Shown here in pieces: positions 34,404 to 46,097 of a DNA stretch of 64,000 nucleotides. The position numbers were made by a program, and so were the translations under genes. Source of the stretch: an uncultured Prevotella sp. (lineage in GTDB: Bacteria; Bacteroidota; Bacteroidia; Bacteroidales; Bacteroidaceae); contig CAJOFE010000004.1 of NCBI GenBank assembly GCA_905233825.1, positions 62,001-126,000 of the forward strand. The letters run 5' to 3'. Position 1 is the first letter of the stretch. Each line of letters starts with the position of its first letter. The notes beneath the pieces are model-generated. The model was not told the origin of the DNA. It ran no database searches and saw only the letters and a program-made list of their open reading frames with translations.

Positions 34404-35428
34404 AGGGCAGTCTCTTTCATTAAATCGTCCAACAATTCCGTAATGGTCTCAGAGTCCTTTGTAATGGTTAGCTGTCGCTGCGCCATCTCTTCTCGGGTCA
34501 TTGAAACAGCGTCGCGGCAGATGCTATCGGCCTGCTGGCAGATATTCTCCACCGGTTTGGCCATCTGTGCCGTCATGTTGCGCACGATGTTCAACTTCTT
34601 TACCTCGTAGGCCTGCACCTCAGCGTAGGCGGCCTTCAGTTCTGCGTTTTGGTTGCTCAGCGTCACTTGTTTCTGCTGCATCTCCGTCATATAGGTCTTC
34701 AGAGCCTGTTGCATCTTAGCCAGACTGTTTTGCAGCCGGCCCACCTCATGCTCGTGGTGCGCATCGGGTATAGGTGTGTCCAAGTTGCCGTTGGCGATGC
34801 TCTGTGCCGAGTCTGCCAGCCAGTGTAACGGACGCAGATGCCGGCCAACAATGATGTAGAGTACAAACAACAGAATCAGCACAACGGCTACTCCCCTTAG
34901 CCACAGGAACCACTGCATGCGTGAGTACCTGCCGTAAACATCCTCTGCTGGACATACAGCCGTAAGTACAAACGGCCTGTCGCCCAATGGCTGCGTGAAG
35001 ATGAACATCTCGCGGTCCTCATGCACTAGTTTCTGGTAGCCGCTCTCCTCGCCGGCAATGAAGATGCCGAGCTGGGTGCTGTCGCGGCGGGTGATATAGA
35101 GCTCTGCGTTGGGCAATGTCTGCCTTATCTTGGCCAGGCAGCCGTTCTCCTCGATGAGCTGTTCGATGGCTGAGCGGTTCACTCTCATTTGCTCGTCGGC
35201 TTCCAACCGTGCCGACATTTCCTTCTGCCGCAGTGTGTTATCTATCCGCAGCACCGTGGTTTCCAGTGCCTGCAGCGTCGTGTCCACTGTTTCGTCGAAG
35301 ATAACGTCCTGCGAGAACATGGCCAGCAGTCCGATGACCACCACACTGATGACCGTCACGAGACTCGCCACCCATAGCGTCAACTGTGTGGTAAACGATG
35401 TCCGTACCTTCTGAATGATGCTCGTCAT
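34400..35428 (-). CDS. Membrane sensor with HAMP domain and helical output region, lacking an ATPase domain
   Basis: Two TM segments, HAMP-like RPLHWLADSAQSIANGNLDTPI, coiled coil to the C-terminus; no HATPase motifs. Confidence 0.7.
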   Translation of the reverse strand: MTSIIQKVRTSFTTQLTLWVASLVTVISVVVIGLLAMFSQDVIFDETVDTTLQALETTVLRIDNTLRQKEMSARLEADEQMRVNRSAIEQLIEENGCLAKIRQTLPNAELYITRRDSTQLGIFIAGEESGYQKLVHEDREMFIFTQPLGDRPFVLTAVCPAEDVYGRYSRMQWFLWLRGVAVVLILLFVLYIIVGRHLRPLHWLADSAQSIANGNLDTPIPDAHHEHEVGRLQNSLAKMQQALKTYMTEMQQKQVTLSNQNAELKAAYAEVQAYEVKKLNIVRNMTAQMAKPVENICQQADSICRDAVSMTREEMAQRQLTITKDSETITELLDDLMKETAL

Positions 35429-35446
35429 ACGCTTGTTTTTGTGTTG

Positions 35447-37978
35447 CTATTGAAAATCGATGGCTGCCAAAACCAGGAACATATAGTGGGAAGAGCCGCC
35501 GCCGAGGACGTATTCGGTCTGCTGCCAGAGGAAGGGGAATTCCAGCAGTTCGGGGAAGTCTGGGCGGATAAGGGCGGTACCACTGACCACGCCACCGGGA
35601 ATGTAACTCCAGTCGGCACGGTTCAGTCCGTAGGCAACAGTAGCACTACGGGCTCCTACGCCTGAGGCAAACGAGGTGGTGTTGCTGCCAGGATGACAGC
35701 CAAGCACGAAGTTTAAGGCATTATATACCGTCTCCTTGGGGAAGATGTCGGGATAGGCATTGGTCAGGAAGTAGTACTCAAAGCCGAAGCGCTGGATGTC
35801 CCATCCTGCTCCCCAAATGCTGGGACGGTAGGGCACGCCGTATGGGGTCTCGGCGGCCTGACGGTCGAGAAGGACCTTATAGTCGGCGAGGGCCGTGCGG
35901 AAGGCGTTGACGAACTGGCGGCTGCGTTTGTCCTTCTTCGTTTCGAACTGTTTGGCAATGCGGGCGGTGAACCAGCCTGTGCGGGCAATATTCTTGACGA
36001 TGGCATCCTGCTGGGTGAGGATAAAATCAAGATATTCGGTCTCACCCGTGGTCAGATACAGTTCGACGGCGGCCTGTAGTTTCGTACTCATCATAAAAGG
36101 ATTCACGTCGGTTTGGTGATAGAGCTCGGCGGCGATGTCAAGACACTCTCGGGCCAACAGGTCGTTGAAGCCACGCAGCGTGCGGGCAGCCCCAGCCAGT
36201 TGGGCAGCTGTCGAGAGGGCACGGCTAGGATTATCTTCCGTAAAGATCCATCGGTCGTCGTCATTACCCATCACGCCGTCAGTCATAGCGGCGGCATCGC
36301 CCAGCATGGCGTACTGACGGAGCGTGCTACAGATGATGCCACGATAGAGTCGGCCCAGAGCTTGATAGCTGCGGACGACGGTGAGCGCACCGTTCTCCAC
36401 CTGCTGCAGGATGTCGTTCTTACCGTCAGGCTCGTGGATTTCCACACAATGACGAATTTGGTCTATGGCGGTCACATCGATGTCCGGATGAAACTGCTCG
36501 TAGCCCAATGCAAGGATGTATGCCTCGCCAGCCTGCGACTCCACACGCAGGTCGAAGTCGCCGGCATCGTGCCAGCCGCCGATGTTTACACCCGGCACCT
36601 GCTCACCTTCTTTATATTTACTGAGACCTGGCCGTTGGTCGTAGCCGTCGATGTGGTTGCCGATACGTGCCATCAGCGCATCGTCCATGTGACAGGCATC
36701 ATGCCAGATGCGGTATTTCTCAGCCACTCGCACATGACACATTTGAACGGGCAGGAAGTACTCTACGACAGGCTGCCAGACACCTCGCTCATAGACATTA
36801 TCGGCAATACAGAACACGCTCGACTGACTACTGCCGTAACGCACCTGATAGAGCCCTGGCTCCGTCACGTCGCTGAAATCGGCCGTGAGGTAGCGGTAAC
36901 GCAGGAACTGTCCCCAAACCTTTGGCGTAGATGTGCGGACCACCGTCTCCCCGTCGGCACCGATGCGGACAAGCTGAACGCCCTCTACCGTGGTTTCGCG
37001 TTTGTCGGTCTCGATGACGATACGCTTAGGTTGTTGTGGCAGGTAGCCCACCTGCGAGGTCTGGATGACGGCTGGGTATCTCCACATCTCATCGACGGCG
37101 GGCGTGATGAGCCACCGGACGGCTCCCTTCGTAGCCCCCGGCGCTATCTCGCTGCGGAGTACGAACCAGCCGTTGTTGTGGTTCATACGGCCGTCGAAGA
37201 GTTTCAGGTCGCCAGTCAGCGACTCCACCGTTAGCCTCTGGCTATGGTCATCTGGTCGGGAGGTAAATTTGCGCCCGATGGCGTAAGGCTCAGCGATGAT
37301 GTCGTCGGCACGGAGGGGACTGTAGCCCGTTCCGTCCAGCTGTGCGAGGTCTGCCTGCTGCCCACGTCCGGCGAAGTAGTTCCCGTCGTGGCCTCGGTTT
37401 GTGGGCACTTGGAGTAGCGGCGTGTTGGGCTGTTGCGGATAGATGCCGCTTTGGCCGTCCATCAGCCAGGGCTTGCCAAAGAGTTCGCCAGGGAAGAACT
37501 CAAGGTTGAAGCCAGCCTTTCCAAGCAGGAAGTCGGGCACGGGGTTATCGAGGTCCACGGTAACAAGGATGCTCTTTCCTTGCGGTTCTACCGTAACGGT
37601 GTAGTTGACCTGCCACTCAGGATAGACCATCGGATTGAAACCCGTCAAGTGGCGCGAGGAGTCGGGATAGCAGAGTGTGGTGACAATCTTTCCGCCCTCG
37701 ACGCGACGGTTCAACTGCTTCGGTACGGGTTGCCATTGACCGGGTGTTGCTTCCAGTCGGATGTCACCATTGGTGGCAATGCGGTGTCCGTTCATAATCA
37801 CGCAGATACCGCCTTGGTGTCCTTCTGGATAAAAGTCACTAAATGCCATCACGTCCGTACCACCGGCATTAAAATAGCCGTCATTGTTTAGCTGGAATGT
37901 CTGTGCCGAGGCCGTGAGACTTGTCATGATTAGGACCACCGCTACCGTAGCCTTCTTGATAAAATCTCTTCTGTCCAT
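35447..37978 (-). CDS. Glycoside hydrolase family 9 (endoglucanase-type) with N-terminal Ig-like domain and Tat-like leader
   Basis: GGWHDAGDFDLRVESQA, N-terminal MDRRDFIKKATVAVV, C-terminal GH9 pattern (HPGSNTTSFASGVGARS). Confidence 0.88.
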   Translation of the reverse strand: MDRRDFIKKATVAVVLIMTSLTASAQTFQLNNDGYFNAGGTDVMAFSDFYPEGHQGGICVIMNGHRIATNGDIRLEATPGQWQPVPKQLNRRVEGGKIVTTLCYPDSSRHLTGFNPMVYPEWQVNYTVTVEPQGKSILVTVDLDNPVPDFLLGKAGFNLEFFPGELFGKPWLMDGQSGIYPQQPNTPLLQVPTNRGHDGNYFAGRGQQADLAQLDGTGYSPLRADDIIAEPYAIGRKFTSRPDDHSQRLTVESLTGDLKLFDGRMNHNNGWFVLRSEIAPGATKGAVRWLITPAVDEMWRYPAVIQTSQVGYLPQQPKRIVIETDKRETTVEGVQLVRIGADGETVVRTSTPKVWGQFLRYRYLTADFSDVTEPGLYQVRYGSSQSSVFCIADNVYERGVWQPVVEYFLPVQMCHVRVAEKYRIWHDACHMDDALMARIGNHIDGYDQRPGLSKYKEGEQVPGVNIGGWHDAGDFDLRVESQAGEAYILALGYEQFHPDIDVTAIDQIRHCVEIHEPDGKNDILQQVENGALTVVRSYQALGRLYRGIICSTLRQYAMLGDAAAMTDGVMGNDDDRWIFTEDNPSRALSTAAQLAGAARTLRGFNDLLARECLDIAAELYHQTDVNPFMMSTKLQAAVELYLTTGETEYLDFILTQQDAIVKNIARTGWFTARIAKQFETKKDKRSRQFVNAFRTALADYKVLLDRQAAETPYGVPYRPSIWGAGWDIQRFGFEYYFLTNAYPDIFPKETVYNALNFVLGCHPGSNTTSFASGVGARSATVAYGLNRADWSYIPGGVVSGTALIRPDFPELLEFPFLWQQTEYVLGGGSSHYMFLVLAAIDFQ

Positions 37979-38112
37979 AAGCCTAGTTATTGTTTATTCA
38001 CAATTCTTCTTAAATCTTGGGGCAAATATACAAAAAATTGCGGAATATTCGTTATATTTGCACAAAGTTTTGTGATTAATTATAAAAGTTACCAACATCA
38101 TACGATTAGATT

Positions 38113-38625
38113 ATGAACACAAAGACATTATTGATGCTACTTCTATGCGTTGTGTGCTTCTCCTGTAATGCACCGAAGAGCAAGAGTGACTTAACCAAAA
38201 CGAATGAGAATATGACAAACAGCGAATTAAGAGAGAAGGTAGTGATGGCCCTTGACGACATGAAAGCCAAGGCCATCGAGATGGGGATTCAGGGTGTGGT
38301 AACCGCCTCGGTGCTTAACAACGGCGAGACCGACGACTGGATCGGCGAGATGAAGGTCGTGGGCACGCCGACCAACGAGAAAGAAGGTTGGAATCTTGTG
38401 GCCATCGCCTGGTCGAAGTGCGGCGAGGTGATTGCCACCGGCGCCGACAGCGGACAGCCTGACCATCAGAAGATGTTGGGCGAACTTGGCTTCGTGGGCG
38501 GTGCATATGACGAGTTCGAAGGCTGCAAAATGGCTTTTGCCTTCAGCGGCGCCGATTCGGAAGAGGACTTGGTCGTGGCGAAGTACGGCATCGAGAAGAT
38601 GAAGGGTTACATGTCTTGTAAGTAA
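38113..38625 (+). CDS. Small lipoprotein, possibly GlcG/HbpS-like
   Basis: Lipobox VCFSCNAP; short ORF with promoter TTATATTTGC upstream. Family assignment tentative. Confidence 0.6.
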   Translation: MNTKTLLMLLLCVVCFSCNAPKSKSDLTKTNENMTNSELREKVVMALDDMKAKAIEMGIQGVVTASVLNNGETDDWIGEMKVVGTPTNEKEGWNLVAIAWSKCGEVIATGADSGQPDHQKMLGELGFVGGAYDEFEGCKMAFAFSGADSEEDLVVAKYGIEKMKGYMSCK

Positions 38626-38701
38626 ACTGTGAAAGTAATCATCTTCATAAGAAAAAAATATCCCTCGAAAATCTATGGGCTTTCGAGGGATTTCTTAATG
38701 G

Positions 38702-40936
<2,235 letters not shown>

Positions 40937-41049
40937 TCACAAAACTTATTAAAAGTTTCGGCAAAGATACGAATAATTACGGAATTATTGCTATATTTGC
41001 CACAAGTTTTGTGATAAATTAATAAGAAACGACGATAAAACTAAACGAC

Positions 41050-42501
41050 ATGACGAATAAAAGCTTTTTCCTCATCCTCGCCCTCTTGTTTTGCACAACC
41101 ATTGCAAGGGCACAGTACAATCAAGTAAACGACATCCCGTACCGCGAGGCTACGGAGGGCTATGCCCTGGAGCGATGCAAACTCGACGTGTATTATCCGA
41201 CAAATGCCCAGGACGCGCCTGTGGTGGTTTGGTTCCACGGCGGTGGCATCGAGGGCGGCGAGAAGCATATCGACTCGCAGTTGAAGAACAGCGGCCTCGT
41301 GGTCGTCGCAGCCAACTATCGCCTGCTGCCCAAGGCCAAAATTGACGACATCCTCGACGATGCTGCGGCAGCCGTGGCTTGGACGTACAAGAACATCGCG
41401 AAGTACAATGGTAGCCGTCACAAGATATTCGTGGCCGGACATTCTGCAGGCGGCTATCTGCTCGACATGATCGGACTTGACAAGCGCTGGCTGGCTAAGT
41501 ATGGTGTCGATGCCGACTCGCTAGCCGCCCTCGTACCGTTCAGCGGCCAGTGCGTTACACATTATAATATACGTAAGCAGCAGGGAATCCCGCCTCTGCA
41601 GGCCACCATCGACCAGTATGCTCCGCTCACCTATGTTCGTCCTGACGCGCCTCCCATCGTCATCATTTCAGGCGACCGTGAGCTGGAACTCTACGGACGC
41701 TACGAGGAACAGGCCTACTTCTGGCGCATGCTGAAACTTGCAGGCCACAAGGACGTGACGCTCTATGAGATGCAGGGCTACGATCACGGCGCTATGCCTC
41801 AGCCAGCTTACAAAATTTTGAAGGACCATATCCGCAGGATTACTGCCATGATGACTTCTGCCCTGCCTATGCCGACCATCAAATCCGAAAGACAGGCAGA
41901 ATACTGTTTCACTTGGCAACCTGAATATATCCGACGTGACGCTCGTATCGATGACGACATCCTCCATCTCGGAAGCAATAATGGTTACTACGCCCTCACA
42001 GCAGAGACTGGCGCAGTTGTCAGTCAGCTCCGCGACTTCACCATTTCCGTCCGCTACATGGTCAGTTCCGAGAACTCCCTCGACGGCTACGGCCATTTCC
42101 TCTTCGCCTTCTCTGCTCTGGCCGAGAACAGCGCCCACGAAGGCCCCTACATGGCCATGCGCCTGAACGAACAGCGCTTCGAGACCTCAACGGGCGGCTA
42201 CGAGCACGAGGAGATCATCATGCAGGGCGGCAAGCCTCAGCGTGATGTCTGGCATCATGCCCTCTACCGCCAGCAGGGGCACAAGGGCGAGCTTTTCCTC
42301 GACGGCAAACTCATCGGGCGCAATGAAAAGATGCCCATCCTCGCCGAGATATTCAAAGATGCACCAGCTAACTGCTGGATAGGCCGCGCTCCGTTTCGTG
42401 GCGACAAATACCTCACACAGACTGACGTGGCCGACTTCCGCATCTACACCTATGCCGTCAACGATAAGGACATGCGCCAATTGATGAAGCAGGCAAAATA
42501 G
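41050..42501 (+). CDS. Alpha/beta-hydrolase (esterase/lipase) with C-terminal LamG/concanavalin-like domain
   Basis: VVWFHGGGIEGG, FVAGHSAGGYL; C-terminal beta-sandwich-like HHALYRQQGHKGELFLDGKLIG. Confidence 0.85.
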   Translation: MTNKSFFLILALLFCTTIARAQYNQVNDIPYREATEGYALERCKLDVYYPTNAQDAPVVVWFHGGGIEGGEKHIDSQLKNSGLVVVAANYRLLPKAKIDDILDDAAAAVAWTYKNIAKYNGSRHKIFVAGHSAGGYLLDMIGLDKRWLAKYGVDADSLAALVPFSGQCVTHYNIRKQQGIPPLQATIDQYAPLTYVRPDAPPIVIISGDRELELYGRYEEQAYFWRMLKLAGHKDVTLYEMQGYDHGAMPQPAYKILKDHIRRITAMMTSALPMPTIKSERQAEYCFTWQPEYIRRDARIDDDILHLGSNNGYYALTAETGAVVSQLRDFTISVRYMVSSENSLDGYGHFLFAFSALAENSAHEGPYMAMRLNEQRFETSTGGYEHEEIIMQGGKPQRDVWHHALYRQQGHKGELFLDGKLIGRNEKMPILAEIFKDAPANCWIGRAPFRGDKYLTQTDVADFRIYTYAVNDKDMRQLMKQAK

Positions 42502-42601
42502 CAATGAAAAATATGGAGAATTCTCCTCATCCCAGGAGGCGATAGCGTCTTCATAGTGCAATCTTCTGTAAGGGGTTGTACCGAAGAAGAAGATGACAGA
42601 C

Positions 42602-42890
42602 CCCTCTCCGTTCGGGGAGGGGTTGGGGTCTTACGGGAGGTCTATGGGAAGTGTTTGAACAACACCTCCCGTGCCTGAAACATCGATAGACAAAGGGCTC
42701 ACGGCCAGTTGACGGGAGGTGGGAGGTCTTTTTGCAAAATTCTTTATAAATACAGAAGAAGTGCCGTTTCATAGATAGAAAGATGCCGTTTCCGAGGCTC
42801 GGAAAAGGCACCTTCAGGGCATAAAGAAGGCACCTTTTTGCGATCTTGGACGCAGCAAAATGATTTTAGCACGGGGCAAAAAACTCCGAG
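42602..42890 (+). repeat. About 290-bp dispersed intergenic repeat, copy 2, including a 22-bp-phased array (42759-42890)
   Basis: Homologous to 19970..20262. Phased units start at 42759, 42781, 42803, 42825, 42847, 42869. Confidence 0.85.
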
Positions 42891-42947
42891 ATGCTTTGGT
42901 GGTTCCAGAATTTTTGCTTAACTTTGCAATCAGATAATTAACAATCT

Positions 42948-44129
42948 ATGACACACGACATCTTCATCAGTTATAGCCGGCGAAACCTGCAGCAAGTCAT
43001 TGCCATACGTGATGAGCTGAAGGAGACAATCGGCGTTGATTCATGGATAGATCTGAAGGGTATAGAATCAGGGGAGCAGTTCGTCAATATTATCGTTAAG
43101 GCGATAGGTGAAGCAAAGGTGGTTTTGTTTATGATTTCTGAGGCCTCGATGCGATCTGAATATACGAAAAAAGAAGTGATGTATGCACGCAATATAGGTA
43201 AGAAAGTTGTCCCTATTGTGCTTGATGGCACTCGACTTAGTGGCTGGTTCCTCTTTGAGTTCGGAGTGGTGGATTATGTGGACATTCAAGACCCTATGCA
43301 GAAGCAGAAATTCCATGAGAACGTCCGTGGTTGGTTAGGATTAGTGGACAATGACGAGGGGCCACTTGATTTCTACGAGACAGGCATGCATTACTATCTA
43401 AAGCAGGACTACAAAGTTGCCTTTGACTGGTTTATGAAAGCTGCTAAGTTCGAATATGCTGAAGCATTATATTATATTGGGCTCTGTTACACCTATGGTC
43501 ATGGGGTTCCCGTAGATTACGCTAAGGCTATGGAGTGGTATCAAAAAGCTTCTCTCCAAAATCATGCTGAAGCACAGAATAGGATAGGAATACTATATAA
43601 ACATGGATATGGGGTTCCGAAAGATGATGGGATGGCATTGAAGTGGTATCGTCTGGCAAGTGAGAACGGTAGTCTGGAGGCACAATATAATATTGGCAAG
43701 TGCTACTATTACGGACGAGGAATAGAACTTAATCTCGAAGAAGCTGCCAGATGGTTTGAAAAGACTGCCAAAGAAGGATTTGTTAAAGCACAATCATCCA
43801 TAGCTTACTGTTATCTAAATGGAGAGGGAGTGCCACAGAATTATGAGATGGCAGTTCAGTGGTTTGAAAAAGCTGCTAAAGCAGGTACGCCAGTAGCTCA
43901 GTATTATTTAGGTTATTGCTACTATCATGGTTTGGGGGTTGAAAAGGATTATGAAAAAGCAGTATATTGGTTTGAACAGGCTATCAAAAGAAATCATGCT
44001 GCATCAGAGTTCTATTTAGGTCTTTGTTATTATCATGGAAATGGTGTCCCTCATGATATTGCTAAGGCAAGGATCAGTTTTCGGAAAGCTGTGAAACAAG
44101 GATATGAGGAAGCTCGGAATTACTTGTAA
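42948..44129 (+). CDS. TIR domain - Sel1-repeat protein
   Basis: MTHDIFISYSRRNLQQVIAIRDEL...WIDLKGIESGEQF...SMRSEYTKKEVMYA (TIR with catalytic Glu position) followed by many Sel1 repeats (A..YYIGLCYTYGHGVPVDYAKAMEWYQKA). Confidence 0.93.
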   Translation: MTHDIFISYSRRNLQQVIAIRDELKETIGVDSWIDLKGIESGEQFVNIIVKAIGEAKVVLFMISEASMRSEYTKKEVMYARNIGKKVVPIVLDGTRLSGWFLFEFGVVDYVDIQDPMQKQKFHENVRGWLGLVDNDEGPLDFYETGMHYYLKQDYKVAFDWFMKAAKFEYAEALYYIGLCYTYGHGVPVDYAKAMEWYQKASLQNHAEAQNRIGILYKHGYGVPKDDGMALKWYRLASENGSLEAQYNIGKCYYYGRGIELNLEEAARWFEKTAKEGFVKAQSSIAYCYLNGEGVPQNYEMAVQWFEKAAKAGTPVAQYYLGYCYYHGLGVEKDYEKAVYWFEQAIKRNHAASEFYLGLCYYHGNGVPHDIAKARISFRKAVKQGYEEARNYL

Positions 44130-44157
44130 TGGCATTTTATTATTAAAACAAAGACAT

Positions 44158-45279
44158 ATGCGACAACGTGAGTACAAATTCAACAACTCTGTGCTTAAAG
44201 TGATATTCGGAGATATTCTGAATTCGAAGGCTGAGGTAATCGTGAGTTCCGACGATACGGGAATCAGTATGGCAGGTGGCGTTTCGAGAGTGATTCGAGA
44301 AGCTGGGGGTGATATCATTCGTGAGGATGCCCAGAAGAAACTACCTGCCCAAGTGGGCGATGTGATCGTTTCTACTGCTGGGACTTTGGAACATCAGAAA
44401 TATGTGTTCCATTGCTTAACGCTTGACTATGAACATAAGTTTGAAGTGTTCGAGGGTAAACTGGCCAATTCTGAGGAGATGAACAATTATATCATTCAGC
44501 ATTCGGTAGATAAGTGCTTCCGTCTAATGCAGGCCCTTGACCTGCATTCCATTGCATTACCATGTATCGGAGTGGGATTGGCGCGTATTCCATTGAAACA
44601 GTTGGCAGTTAATTTAGCCGATGTAATTTCTTTGAATCTTTTCAAGACACAGAAACCATATGAGATAGAGCTCTATCTCTACGAAAGCACGGGGTATGAT
44701 CACAACAGACTGAAACTGTCGGAGATGGACTATATCGATATGTTTGAGAATTTTGCCATCAAGGCTGCCCTATATCAACATGAGTTAGAGAAGGAGGCAA
44801 GAATGTCGGTGAAAAACTCTGATACTCGTCAGAAGCCAATCGTAATGAACATACCCAAACGTGAGGAAATGCATCATCAGGTCTTTATCAGTTATTCTAG
44901 GAAAGATGTTGATGCTGTCAATACTATCAGGGATATTCTGGAACAGAATGGCATTTCTTATTGGATAGACAAGGAAGGTATTTTCAGTGGAGAGAACTAC
45001 AAGGAAGTTATCGTTGATGCCATAGAAACTGCAAAGGCTGTCATCTTCGTATCGTCCGTAAACTCAAATGCCTCCATCAATGTCATACGGGAACTGGGCT
45101 ATGCTGTCAAGCAGCGCAGAACCATCATTCCTGTTATGCTTGATGATACGCCATATGCCAAGAGTGTCAGACTTGACATTTCGGATATACATCAAATAGA
45201 GTTTAAAGATGACATATCCTCTGGGAAGGAGATTGTTACAAGTCTTCTTTATATCCTTAGCTTGGCAGAGGCAGGCTAG
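44158..45279 (+). CDS. Macro domain - TIR domain protein
   Basis: N-terminal macro domain (VLKVIFGDILNSKAEVIVSSDDTGISMAGGVSRVIREAGG...VGDVIVSTAGTL) and C-terminal TIR (HHQVFISYSRKDVDAVNTIRDILEQNGISYWIDKEGIFSGENY...INVIRELGYA). Confidence 0.92.
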   Translation: MRQREYKFNNSVLKVIFGDILNSKAEVIVSSDDTGISMAGGVSRVIREAGGDIIREDAQKKLPAQVGDVIVSTAGTLEHQKYVFHCLTLDYEHKFEVFEGKLANSEEMNNYIIQHSVDKCFRLMQALDLHSIALPCIGVGLARIPLKQLAVNLADVISLNLFKTQKPYEIELYLYESTGYDHNRLKLSEMDYIDMFENFAIKAALYQHELEKEARMSVKNSDTRQKPIVMNIPKREEMHHQVFISYSRKDVDAVNTIRDILEQNGISYWIDKEGIFSGENYKEVIVDAIETAKAVIFVSSVNSNASINVIRELGYAVKQRRTIIPVMLDDTPYAKSVRLDISDIHQIEFKDDISSGKEIVTSLLYILSLAEAG

Positions 45280-45308
45280 TAAAAAGAATTTTCGAGAGAA
45301 GTAAGTAA

Positions 45309-45764
45309 ATGAACGAAAGACAAGTTAGGATGAAATATAGAGAATTATATGATTGTGCGTTACGAATAGCAATTCATGCGCACGAAGGGCAGAAAGACAA
45401 ATCGGAACGTGAGTATATCATGCATCCGATTAGAGTGGCGGAACGGTGCAAAGACCCAAGAGCGAAAATCGTGGCCCTACTGCACGATACTATTGAAGAT
45501 ACTAAGGTTACTGTGGAGTATCTGAGGAATCAAGGATTCCCAGAGGAAATCATTGATGGCGTATTATCCGTAACAAAGCGCGAAGGGGAAAACTATGATA
45601 CATTTGTTAATCGCGCCTCGAAAAATCCAATAGGGAAAGAGGTGAAGCAGGCAGATTTAGAAGACAATATGGACATCCGTCGGCTGACTGAACTGACGGA
45701 TGATGATATCACCAGACTACGAAAATACTTGAAAGCGTGGCATTCGCTGAATAACGACTTATAA
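45309..45764 (+). CDS. HD-domain hydrolase of the RelA/SpoT (small alarmone hydrolase) type
   Basis: MHPIRVAERCKDPRAKIVALLHDTIEDTKVTVEYL; HDxxED motif. Confidence 0.9.
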   Translation: MNERQVRMKYRELYDCALRIAIHAHEGQKDKSEREYIMHPIRVAERCKDPRAKIVALLHDTIEDTKVTVEYLRNQGFPEEIIDGVLSVTKREGENYDTFVNRASKNPIGKEVKQADLEDNMDIRRLTELTDDDITRLRKYLKAWHSLNNDL

Positions 45765-45779
45765 TCAAGCGATTTCTCT

Positions 45780-46097
45780 TTAGTCGAGGTGAAAGAGCTC
45801 GGGTAGGGGGATGGTGACGGGCGAGTTGTCGGGATTTACCTCCATGATGTCGGCCATCATGTCCCACCAGCGCTGGGTGATGGGATCAACATGCTCGGTG
45901 TCCTGCGAGTTGCCATCCTTGCTACATTCCTGATAGGCGAAGAGGATGTTGGTGTCGCGATCCCAGTAGATGCTGTAGTTGCCAACGCCCTGTTCCTTGA
46001 TCATCTTGACGAGTTCGGGCCAGATGGCGGCGTGGCGCTTCTGATATTCTTCCTCACAGCCTGGCTTGAGGAACATCTTGAATGCGAATCTTTTCAT
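45780..46097 (-). CDS. rhaM: L-rhamnose mutarotase
   Basis: MKRFAFKMFLKPGCEEEYQKRHAAIWPELVKMIKEQGVGNYSIY. Confidence 0.92.
   Translation of the reverse strand: MKRFAFKMFLKPGCEEEYQKRHAAIWPELVKMIKEQGVGNYSIYWDRDTNILFAYQECSKDGNSQDTEHVDPITQRWWDMMADIMEVNPDNSPVTIPLPELFHLD

Noticed and set aside
36113-37234. 373-aa plus-strand ORF antisense to the GH9 gene
   Set aside because: No recognisable domain; overlaps a well-supported GH9 on the other strand.
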